Shown here piece after piece: positions 12,095 through 23,900 of a stretch of DNA of 64,000 nt. Position numbers and translations under genes: made by a program. Below the pieces are notes generated by a model. That model searched no databases, was not told where the DNA came from, and saw only the letters and a program-made list of their open reading frames with translations. Position 1 is the stretch's first letter, and the number at the start of each line of letters is the position of its first letter. Origin of the DNA: Amphiura filiformis (lineage: Eukaryota > Echinodermata > Ophiuroidea > Amphilepidida > Amphiuridae); the NCBI RefSeq assembly GCF_039555335.1, contig NC_092628.1, positions 33,068,965 to 33,132,964 of the forward strand, in the 5' to 3' direction.

Positions 12095-12295
12095 CGGAGA
12101 TAGGCTAGCCCGAGACTAGAGATAGCCCGGATGTTGGACCGACAGAATAATCCTTTTTTTTTTTTTTTTTTTTTTGCTCTTCACTTTTTCAAACCATGCA
12201 AAACAATTTTGGGTCAACAAATCACAACTTCAGCCGGCAAAAAATATTTCCGTCGGTATAGTACAGGAGCAGCAACCTCAAAAAAATGACTAGTC

Positions 12296-15200
12296 GTTCA
12301 TCCCCCACTACATACAAGGTTTGACACCATAGGTAGTTAGTATGGACCCTCTAGATCACTGCTAGGTAGGTAGTGGACTCAAATTGTGGTATCACTTTTT
12401 TTTTACAGGTCATTTTATGTATGGACGTATAATCGCATAAAATCACCAAAAATAGGACAAAATTAAGGGGTAGGTGAGATATAAATTCCCATAACTCAAC
12501 TTTTACTCGTGATTTTGAATTCATTTTGGTATCAATATGTAGCTAAATGATTTTCCTAACTTTCTAGTATTATTTTTAAACAAAAACAGGTTTCATTTGA
12601 GCATATTTGGAAGTATATAGTCCATAAATGAGTGGTAATCTGATTTTTTAAACTATATGTGTAAAGTTTGGCATTGGCCTCAAATCTCACAACTATACCA
12701 CTTTATATTTTCAAAATTGATTCAGTTTCCATTTTTAATTTTTTAATTTAAATTTTAATGTTTAATTTTGTTTTTAATGTTAAGCATATCAAGGGAAACA
12801 TTATTGTAACAGTTCCAATCATTATAACATGTATGAGTTCGTTGGGGTGTCTGTGGGACGAGGTGTGTGTGTGGGGTGCTGGGTGTACATAAGGTATGTG
12901 TGGGGGTGAGGGGATGAATGTGTGTGTACATGTCTTAATATGTCACTTCACTGCACCAACTTCCATTTACAAAATCCGTTAAGTTTCCATTGATGTGAAT
13001 ATTTATGTGTAGGACGTGATTAACCACTGGGAAAAAGACAAAAAATTTTAAAAAAACCAAAAACCCAACAAAAACTGATGTTGATTTCCCTCGTATATCA
13101 GCATAACATAGAAAAATATTAAGGGGTAGGGGAAAATAAATCATCAGAACTCAATATTTTACTCATGATATTGACTTCATCTTGGTATTAATTCTATTCA
13201 ATTCAATTTAATATGTATATCTAATTGATTGTTCTAACTTTTTTGTATTATTTTAAAGCAAAGCGACCATTAGTTGTCAGGTAGATACACAGAAACTGTG
13301 AGAAAAGGGTACGTTTTCTATGTCTAACAGCGTAAATATGACAATATTAAGGGGTAGGGGAAATATAAACTGCCATAACTCAACTTTTACTCATGAAAAT
13401 GAATTCATCTTGGTATCAAAATATATCCAAGTGATTGGTCTAGCTTTCTAGTATTATTTTAAAGCAAAGCGACCATTATTTGTCAGGCAGTATATACAGA
13501 AACTGTGAGGAGAAGGTAATTTTTCTATGTCTAACAGCGTAAAATGACAATATTAAGGGGTAGGGGAAATATATAACTGCCATAACTCAACTTTTACTCA
13601 TGAAAATGAATTCATCTTGGTATCAAAATGTATCTGATTGGCTGTTCTAACTTTCTATAAACAAAGCGATCATTAGTTGTCAGGTAGATACACAGAAACT
13701 GTCAGAAGAAGTCATTTTCTATATCTAGCAGGTTTGACACCATAGGTAGTTAGTATGGACCCTCTAGATCACTGCTAGGTAGGTAGTGGACTCAAATTGT
13801 GGTATCACTTTTTTTTTACAGGTCATTTTATGTATGGACGTATAATCGCATAAAATCACCAAAAATAGGACAAAATTAAGGGGTAGGGGAGATATAAATT
13901 CCCATAACTCAACTTTTACTCGTGATTTTGAATTCATTTTGGTATCAATATGTAGCTAAATGATTTTCCTAACTTTCTAGTATTATTTTTAAACAAAAAC
14001 AGGTTTCATTTGAGCATATTTGGAAGTATATAGTCCATAAATGAGTGGTAATCTGATTTTTTAAACTATATGTGTAAAGTTTGGCATTGGCCTCAAATCT
14101 CACAACTATACCACTTTATATTTTCAAAATTGATTCAGTTTCCATTTTTAATTTTTTAATTTAAATTTTAATGTTTAATTTTGTTTTTAATGTTAAGCAT
14201 ATCAAGGGAAACATTATTGTAACAGTTCCAATCATTATAACATGTATGAGTTCGTTGGGGTGTCTGTGGGACGAGGTGTGTGTGGGGGGTGCTGGGTGTA
14301 CATAGGGTATGTGTGGGGGTGAGGGGATGAATGTGTGTGTACATGTCTTAATATGTCACTTCACTGCACCAACTTCCATTTACAAAATCCGTTAAGTTTC
14401 CATTGATGTGAATATTTATGTGTAGGACGTGATTAACCACTGGGAAAAAGACAAAAAATGTTTAAAAAAACCAAAAAACCCAACAAAAACTGATGTTGAT
14501 TTCCCTCGTATATCAGCATAACATAGAAAAATATTAAGGGGTAGGGGAAAATAAATCATCAGAACTCAATATTTTACTCATGATATTGACTTCATCTTGG
14601 TATTAATTCTATTCAATTCAATTTAATATGTATATCTAATTGATTGCTCTAACTTTTTTGTATTATTTTAAAGCAAAGCGACCATTAGTTGTCAGGTAGA
14701 TACACAGAAACTGTGAGAAAAGGGTACGTTTTCTATGTCTAACAGCGTAAATATGACAATATTAAGGGTAGGGGAAATATAAACTGCCATAACTCAACTT
14801 TTACTCATGAAAATGAATTCATCTTGGTATCAAAATGTATCTAAGTGATTGTTCTAACTTTCTAGTATCATTTTAAAGCAAAGCAACCATTAGTTGTCAG
14901 ACAGATATACAGAAACTGTGAGGAAAAGGTAACTTTTCTATGTCTAACAGCGTGAAGATGACAATATTACGGGGTAGGGGAAATGTAAACTGTCATAACT
15001 CAACTTTTACTCATGAAAATGAATTCATCTTGGTATCAAAATATATCCAAGTTATTGGTCTAGCTTTCTAGTATTATCTTAAAGCAAAGCGACCATTATT
15101 TGTCAGGCAGATATACAGAAACTGTGAGGAAAAGGTAAATTTTCCATGTCTAACAGCGTAAAATGACAATATTAAGGGGGTAGGGGAAATTTATAACTGC

Positions 15201-18200
15201 CATAACTCAACTTTTACTCATGAAAATGAATTCATCTTGGTATCAAAATATATCCAAGTTATTGGTCTAGCTTTCTAGTATTATCTTAAAGCAAAGCGAC
15301 CATTATTTGTCAGGCAGATATACAGAAACTGTGAGGAAAAGGTAAATTTTCCATGTCTAACAGCGTAAAATGACAATATTAAGGGGGTAGGGGAAATTTA
15401 TAACTGCCATAACTCAACTTTTACTCATGAAAATGAATTCATCTTGGTATCAAAATGTATCTAAGTGATTGTTCTAACTTTCTAGTATATTTCAAAGCAA
15501 AGCGATCATTAGTTGTCAGGTAGATACACAGTAACTGTGAGGAAAGGGTAAATATTCTATGTCTAACAGCGTAAATATGACAATATTATGGGGTAGGGAA
15601 ATGTAAACTGCCATAACTCAACTTTTACTCATGAAAATGAATTCATCTTGGTATCAAAATATATCCAAGTGATTGGTCTAGCTTTCTAGTATTATTTTAA
15701 AGCAAAGCGACCATTATTTGTCAGGCAGTATATACAGAAACTGTGAGGAGAAGGTAATTTTTCTATGTCTAACAGCGTAAAATGACAATATTAAGGGGTA
15801 GGGGAAATATATAACTGCCATAACTCAACTTTTACTCATGAAAATGAATTCATCTTGGTATCAAAATGTATCTGATTGGCTGTTCTAACTTTCTATAAAC
15901 AAAGCGATCATTAGTTGTCAGGTAGATACACAGAAACTGTCAGAAGAAGTCATTTTCTATATCTAGCAGCGTAATAGACCGTTCACAAACACTTGTAAGG
16001 GGAGGGGCCTGATGCAAAAAAATTTCATCGCAAAATATTCTTTCGAGCCCCCCCTTTACAGACCTCAAAAATTGTAGGGCCCCTTTTGACATGAAAATTA
16101 TGGGTCAACCCCATAGAAAATCATATAAACTCAATTTTTCCAGGAAAATTTTTGATCATTTTTTTCAGGCCCCCCCCCTTAGGAGGGTCAAAATTTTCAG
16201 ACCCCCCTTTTTGCATCAGGCCCCCTTTACAAGTGTTTGTGAACGATCCCTAAATATGACAATATCAAGGTAGGGGAAATATAAACTCCCATAACTCAAC
16301 TTTTACTCTTGATAATGAATTCATCGAACGTTCTGGTATCATTAGTTGTTATGTAGATACAAAGGAAATGTGAGAAAAAACTTCCATGTGTAACAGTGTC
16401 AAATATGATAATATTAAGGGTAGGGGAAATATTACCATAACTCAACTTTGGCTGCATTAACTGTGAAGGGGAACACAGGAATACAAATCGTTGCACCAAA
16501 ATTTGAATGTAGTATACGATTGAGGTTTCTTACGTTAATTGGTGCAATTGGGCCATTTTAAAAATTTGACATTTGTGATATTGATATATTCGACGTTATA
16601 ACCCCTAAACTAAGCTTCGTAGAACTATGACAATTGTCTTTTTTTAAATTCTTAGCGATGAGAGGAACAATTTGAGATTACAACATTACAACATGATAGG
16701 ATAATTTTTTAGTATTGGCCCCATTATGACCTTCAACCCCTCGTGGGAAACTTAATTGCTTTTAAAATAATGCCAGAAAATGAGAACAATCAAATAGCTA
16801 CATATTGATGCCAAAATGGAATTCATTTTCGTCAGTGAAACTTGTGTTTTGGTGATCTGTATGTCCCCTTACTCCTTAATATTGTCATATTTTACGCTGT
16901 TAGACATTGAATATTAACATTTTCATACATTTTATGTCTATCTACCTGACAACTAATGAATTTTAAGTTGCTTTTAAAATAATACTAGAAAGTTAGAACT
17001 ATCAAATAGCTACATATTGATGCCAAAATGGAATTCATTTTCGTCAGTGAAACCTGTGTTTTGGTGATTTGTATGTCCCTTACCCTTAATATTGTCATAT
17101 TTTACGCTGTTAGACATTGAATATTAACATTTTCATACATTTTATGTCTATCTACCGGACAACTAATGGCTTAATTGCTTTTAAAATAATACTAGAAGGT
17201 TAGAACTATCAAATAGCTACATATTGATACCAAAATGAATTCATTTTCATCAGTAAAACTTGAGTTTGGGTGATTTGTATGTCCCTTACCCCTTAATATT
17301 GTCATATTTTACGCTGTTAGACATTGAATATTAACATTTTCATACATTTTATGTCTATCTACCGGACAACTAATGGCTTAATTGCTTTTAAAATAATACT
17401 AGAAGGTTAGAACTATCAAATAGCTACATATTGATACCAAAATGAATTCATTTTCATGAGTAAAACTTGAGTTTGGGTGATTTGTATGTCCCCTTACCCC
17501 TTAATATTGTCATATTTTACGCTGTTAGACATTGAATATTAACATTTTCATACATTTTATGTCTATCTACCGGACAACTAATGGCGTAATTGCTTTTAAA
17601 ATAATACTAGAAGGTTAGAACTATCAAATAGCTACATATTGATACCAAAATGAATTCATTTTCATCAGTAAAACTTGAGTTTGGGTGATTTGTATGTCCC
17701 CTTACCCCTTAATATTGTCATATTTTACGCTGTTAGACATTGAATATTGATATTTTCATACATTTTATGTCTATCTACCGGACAACTAATGGCTTAATTG
17801 CTTTTAAAATAATATTAGAAGGTTAGAACTATCAAATAGCTACATATTGATACCAAAATGAATTCATTTTCATCAGTAAAACTTGAGTTTTGGTGATTTG
17901 TATGTCCCCTTACCCCTTAATATTGTCATATTTTACGCTGTTAGACATTGAATATTAACATTTTCATACATTTTATGTCTATCTACCGGACAACTAATGG
18001 CTTAATTGCTTTTAAAATAATACTAGAAGGTTAGAACTATCAAATAGCTACATATTGATACCAAAATGAATTCATTTTCATCAGTAAAACTTGAGTTTGG
18101 GTGATTTGTATGTCCCCTTACCCCTTAATATTGTCATATTTTACGCTGTTAGACATTGAATATTAACATTGTCATACATTTTATGTCTATCTACTGGACA

Positions 18201-20540
18201 ACTAATGGCTTAATTGCTTTTAAAATAATACTAGAAGGTTAGAACTATCAAATAGCTACATATTGATACCAAAATGAATTCATTTTCATCAGTAAAACTT
18301 GAGTTTGGGTGATTTTTATCTCCCCTTACCCCTTAATATTGTCATATTTTACGCTGTTAGACACTGAATATTAACATTTTCATACATTTTATGTCTATCT
18401 ACCGGACAACTAATGGCTTAATTGCTTTTAAAATAATACTAGAAGGTTAGAACTATCAAATAGCTACATATTGATACCAAAATGAATTCATTTTCATCAG
18501 TAAAACTTGAGTTTTGGTGATTTGTATGTCCCTTATTATACATTGCATATTAACATTTTCATACATTTTATGTCTATCTACCGGACAACTAATGGCTTAA
18601 TTGCTTTTAAAATAATACTAGAAGGTTAGAACTATCAAATAGCTACATATTGATACCAAAATGAATTCATTTTCATCAGTAAAACTTGAGTTTTGGTGAT
18701 TTGTATGTCCCCTACCCCTTAATATTGTCATATTTTACGCTGTTCAACATTGAATATTAACATTTTTCTCATATTGTATGTTTAACTACCTGATAACTAA
18801 TGGTTTAATTGTTTTTAAAATAATGCCAGAAAATGAGAGCAATCAAATAGCTACATATTGATACCAAAATGGAATTCATTTTCGTCAGTGAAACCTGTGT
18901 TTTGGTGATTTGTATGTCCTCTTACCCCTTAATATTGTCATATTTTACGCTGTTAGACATTGAATATTAACATGTTCGTACATTTTATGTCTATCTACCT
19001 CACAACTAATGGTTTAATTGCTTTTAAATAATACTAGAAAGTTAGAACTAACAATTAACTACATATTGTTACCAAAATGAATTCATTTTCATCAGTAAAA
19101 CTTGAGTTTTGGTGATTTGAATGTCCCCTACAACTTAATATTGTCATATTTTACGGTACTACACATGAAAAATTGACATTTTTAAAAACATTTTATGTCT
19201 TTCCAGCTAACAATTAATGGTTATTTTGCTTTAAAAGATTACAACAACCAAATAGCTATATATTAATGCCAAAATGAATGAATTATAATGAATAAATGTC
19301 GAGTTACGTTGGTTTGTACGTCCCTAACCTTTAATATTGTCAAATTTTATGCTGTTACACATTGGAAAATTAACATTTTCATCATATTTTATGTCTATCT
19401 TATGGTTTTTCTGTTAAAAATAATACTGGAAAGTTAGAACAATCAATTAGCTACATGTTGATACCAAAATGAATTCATTATTATGAGTAAAGGTTGAGTT
19501 ATGGTGGTTTTATTTCCCCTACCCTTAATAATGCCATATTTGACATGGTTATACATAGAAAAGTAACCTTTTCTCGCATTTTATGGTTATCTACCTGACA
19601 ATTAATGTTTGCTTTGCTTTAAAATAATACTAACACGTTTGAACAATCAATTAGCTACATATTAATTCCAAAATGAATTCATTATCATGAGTTGAGTTAT
19701 GATGGTTTATATTTCCCCTACCCCTTAATATTGTTACACACGCTGCTACATGTGGAAAAGTAACTATTTTTTACATTTTCAGTCTATTTTCCTGACAAAC
19801 AGCGGTTGATCTCACCCCACACATATAAATATTCAAAATATTACATGAATGGCAACTTAACAAACAAATTTTGTTAATAGAACTTATATAGTTCAGCCGA
19901 GTGACATATTAAAACATGTAAAACACCCCAACCCTGAACCCTATACACACCCCGCACCCACCCCCACATACCCACACACACCTACCCCAAACCCACACAA
20001 CACAAACCAACATGCAAGCAAACATGCACATACATAAATATTTGAACCAGAACATCAAAGTTTACCTAGATATGCTTGATATTAAAAACAAAATTAAAAA
20101 AAGGAAACTTAATTAATTTTGAAAATAGAAATTGGCACAATAGTAAAATTTGAAGCCAATGTCACAAAAACACCCACCCTGCGCATTGTTGTGAAAAATC
20201 TGATTTTTCTCTAGTGTATGGACTGGCCACTTCCAATCATGATCAAATGAAACCTAGGTTTGCTTTCAAATAATACTAGGCAGTTAGAACAATCAATTAG
20301 CTACATATTCATACCAAAATAAATTCATTATTATGAGTAAAAGTTGAGTTCTTGGAGTTTATATTTCCCCTACCCTTAATTTTGTCCTATTTTTGGTGAA
20401 TTTATGCGATTATACGTCCATACATAAAATGACCTGTAAAAAAAGTGATACCACAATTTGAGTCCACTACCTACCTAGCAGTGATCTAGAGGGTCCATAC
20501 TAACTACCTATGGTGTCAAACCTTGTATGTAGTGGGGGAT
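12296..20540. mobile_element. Giant foldback (TU/FB-like) element with tandem-subrepeat arms
   Basis: An element of about 8.25 kb. The left end (GTTCATCCCCCACTACATAC onward, including GGTTTGACACCATAGG and the TAGGTAGGTAGTGGACTC block) is repeated in inverse as the right end at about 20360-20540. Both arms are mostly tandem units of about 208 bp; on the right arm the marker ACGCTG falls at 16894, 17104, 17311, 17519, 17727, 17935, 18143 and 18351. The left arm holds a 1,413-bp direct duplication (12318 against 13731), and 13345-13730 recurs at 15585-15969. There is no transposase. The structure matches what is described for sea-urchin TU and Drosophila FB foldback transposons; family membership is inferred from structure only. 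Confidence 0.85.
15974..16250. mobile_element. MITE nested in the foldback, GACCGTTCACAAACACTTG termini
   Basis: A 277-bp element whose ends are inverted copies: GACCGTTCACAAACACTTG at the left, and CAAGTGTTTGTGAACGATCC at the right. Sibling subrepeats give the empty site AGCGTAAATATGAC. Here it reads AGCGTAA, element, TAAATATGAC, so the target duplication is TAA (or TA). Related copies lie at 58209-58894 and, half only, at 4445-4572. Confidence 0.8.
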
Positions 20541-20732
20541 GAACCAAGTCCTTATTTAGGCCCCCTGTGGGATCTTGCTCCTGGACTAGTACATTTACAA
20601 GTTGTACCCCCTCGGTTCCAAAATCCTGGCTACGCCACTGGTTGAACCCGGGGTAGAACTCCCATAAATTCAACTCAACGAATGTAGTGGTGCTCCTACG
20701 CACAAGGAGGAATTTTAATATATACGAAAGAA
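20541..20732 (+). promoter_or_regulatory. Presumed WDR18 proximal promoter and 5' UTR
   Basis: These 192 bp are all that separates the foldback element from the WDR18 start codon. 20623-20642 is the reverse complement of the CAGTGGCGTAGCCAG-type repeat end seen at 4652, so most of the segment is itself repeat-derived. The start codon context is GAAAGAAATGG, with a purine at -3 and G at +4. No TATA box at a convincing distance. The transcription start cannot be placed from sequence alone. Confidence 0.35.
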
Positions 20733-20943
20733 ATGGCAGCGCCCATGGAAGTTCTCGTGACGAGCGATTCTGCTGGACAACTTTGGAACTTCTGTATTTG
20801 GGATGTTTATTCTGGTGCAGTACTTGCAAACTATAAAGGCGGGTGTAGTTCACAACGTACGCTATCTTGCTTAGCAGGAGAATATTTCATTTCAGCTGCT
20901 AGTAATAAAACGTTGATACATGTCTGGACCACGCAAAAAAAAG
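20733..20943 (+). CDS. WDR18: WDR18 exon 1
   Basis: Encodes the first 70 residues, from [15 protein letters not shown] to HVWTTQKK, covering the first WD blade and part of the second. The start is fixed by identity of the first seven residues with the vertebrate protein. The donor is GTAAGC at 20944. The exon ends in a run of eight A followed by G. As written it leaves one extra nucleotide (phase 1), while exon 2 needs phase 0. Seven A would give AAG|GTAAGC and an exact join TTQKK|DQHH. Either this is a one-base homopolymer error in the assembly or the allele carries a frameshift with a stop about 20 codons into exon 2. Confidence 0.92.
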
Positions 20944-23900
20944 GTAAGCTTAAAAGTTTAACATATGGTCATTTTCACAGTAAAGGGTGTAACTTTTGAT
21001 TTTTAGGGTCAAATTTTCAAACCACTTAAATATGTTTCTGTTTACTGAAATCATGCATAGAAGCAACTTAAATTCCAGTAAAATTTGACATTTTCATAAC
21101 ATTTTGGTTAAAATCTAAGAAAAAATGTATTTTACATTAAAGCTCAGAAAATTGTGAAATGAAAGCTGGTATACATGTGAAATTTCATTCCAAAGTAAGT
21201 CAACAGATATAAGTTAAATTTTATACCATGTTTTGCTATGTTTGTACTTTTTTGAAAATCTTTAACATCAATGTCAACTTCAAGTGTCATTTACAATGGA
21301 AATTTCCCTTTCCCAACCTTAAACATATTTTTTAAGTTTTAATTGGGTTCCTAAAATAATTTGAATGTCTAACTTCATGTACAAATACTACCAGGCTGTT
21401 GCAACTCGTATACTAGCGCAATACAAAAAGGTGGCGACAGCGTCGGCTTTCCCTGTGTATTTATACTCTGCACTTAAATGGCGTCCGATGGCGTCGCCAA
21501 AAGGCACCAAATTGATTCAAGGGCTGCGCCATATTGGAAAAGTAAAGAAAATGCTGCTGCCACCACGATAGTACTAAAAGCTACGTAAAAAAATATGCGT
21601 AGTGCTGTGGAGACTTATGCTAATTAAAGAAAAATGCTGCTGCCATCTACGTCCACATGTTGCAAGCGTGATGATCGCTGACCTCACATCGACGACCTCA
21701 CATCGAGTTGCAAGTCCATCGCACTTCGTGCTCTATTATACATCCATGATATATACTACTTGATAAAAGGAACCTCCCAGCCAAGTTTCATAGAAATTGG
21801 AGTTATTTTTTAGAATTGGCAATTCAAGCGATCTGTGTTTCGGAGACGGAAGCTTCAGTTAACAATACAAGTGATCATAAAAGTAAAATATTTGGCTAAA
21901 CTACTACAAGTTGACATGAAAAAATAGGTAAAAAATATCACAATTACCAATTTTCATGCTTTGCTTACAAGTATTGAATTTCAGTTGTAACAAAAAGTAA
22001 ATTATCACAGCAAGTCATGATTTTTTGTTTCGGAGGCTTCATGTTAACAATGGTTAAACATTGCAGAAGTAGTTTTTTGAAAAGAACACTGTTTGGATCA
22101 TATAAGCTGTTATTTTCTTGTGTGTATTGAATAATTAATTCTATGCTGCAGATATTGTAGATTTATCACACTTAAATTTTTTCACCCATTTGTTAAGGCA
22201 GCTGTGTACTCTCAGACATGCATGTAGTAAAAGTGCAATAACTTTGTAATTATTCGCATAAGACATATAAAAGTATACATTTTTATGAAGGCAAGACATC
22301 AATAAATCTTAATATAAATACAGATTTGGGGTAAAAACAACAATTCTGAAGAAAATCACAAAAAAGTGAGTTTTTGTCAATATTTGTTAGGTACATCATA
22401 ACAAAAAAACACTCTTTCCAAAATATTTTATTTTGTTTTTAGCTCAATCTTGAGGGTCCATTCCAAAAACTTTTTTTTAATTTTTTGATATTAGCCTTAT
22501 TTTTTGAGATATTGACCATATGGCATCAAATTGAACTTTTTAAAATTCACAAACGCCTATTTGCACAAAATGATGCCTAAAATCGGAAATAGACCAAAAT
22601 ATAAAAAAATGAGAAAACTGTTTCTTGAGTCGATCATGCTTTTTATGATGATCATATTTGCTTACCTATAGATGCTGTATTTATTGAGTTATCGTGTACC
22701 TAAATCGTCATTTTACCGAGAAAATGAACATTGAAATAATGGCCGTTAAAGTTTAAAGTGGTCACATTTTGCACTTTCATCGAAACTCACAGGAGAATGC
22801 GGCAGTTTTCGTTTTTGTACCTTATATTACGTGAACCTCGGTAAATCCACAGCCCCTTGAGAAGTTTGAGCGAAATCCATTCATAACTTGATATTTAAAT
22901 CGGGGAAATAACTTGAAAAACCCACATTTTATCAGCTAAAACGGAGCCATTTGACCACTAGGTTTTTGTGAAATCAGTGCTTCCGCGGTGTTTCCATAAG
23001 ATGCGCCAAGCATGCAGATAAGCGTCGGCGTATGTCGTAAGCGTGCGTATTTGTGCGTTAACAAATTGCGCGATACGCAACGCGATGCGTTGTTGCGCTG
23101 CAGTACCCTGCTGGTTCAACAAAGATTTTCTTTCCTTTTCAATTTCAAACACGAGTGGAATAGTGAAATAAAATCCTTAAAATATTGCAGTTGGAGTTTA
23201 CAAATCTGGATTTTCATTCCTTGTATTTATAAAAACATAACAAAGTACAAACATATCAAGAAAACTCAATTTTGCGAAAGAAACAATGTCTAGAGTACAC
23301 AGCCGCGTTAAGTATGGTGTTAACTTGCATGTGAAGCCTCCGAAACAGGCTTTCTTGGGTACCGTATCAGTATATTTTTCGAACATTAACCATAATATCA
23401 ACACTTTTTTAAATTTATGACATTCTGCACATATCAAGTAACAATTACAATGCAGATATCAGTATGAAACACACCAATTTAGATGTACAAAGATGATAAT
23501 TAATCTTATTGTTGTTTCAGAGACTTCATTTGTTTCGGAGGCTTGTTTGTAGTGGGTCCCATTTTCAAACGGTGATGTATAATATATCTCCACTGTTTAA
23601 AAACAAGTGACTTGAGGATCTACTTTGCTACATTTTGATAAATAGATTGGATGAGCTCTTTTATTTATATTTGCACAAGCTAGCTGAACAGTTTGTTTCG
23701 GAGGCTCCAAAAGAGTTAATGGAAAATCGCCTTTATGAAATCAAGATTTTATAAAAAATTTAAAAGCTTGCAAATCGGCTAATTTTTGTTACCCATTTCA
23801 AGTTAAGTTAGGCTATCGAAATTTGATGTTGAGTTTAGCGTCCCATTTTTTTCAGCTCATAATGAGGCAACTATTTCATTATTCATTATTTTCAAGGTTT

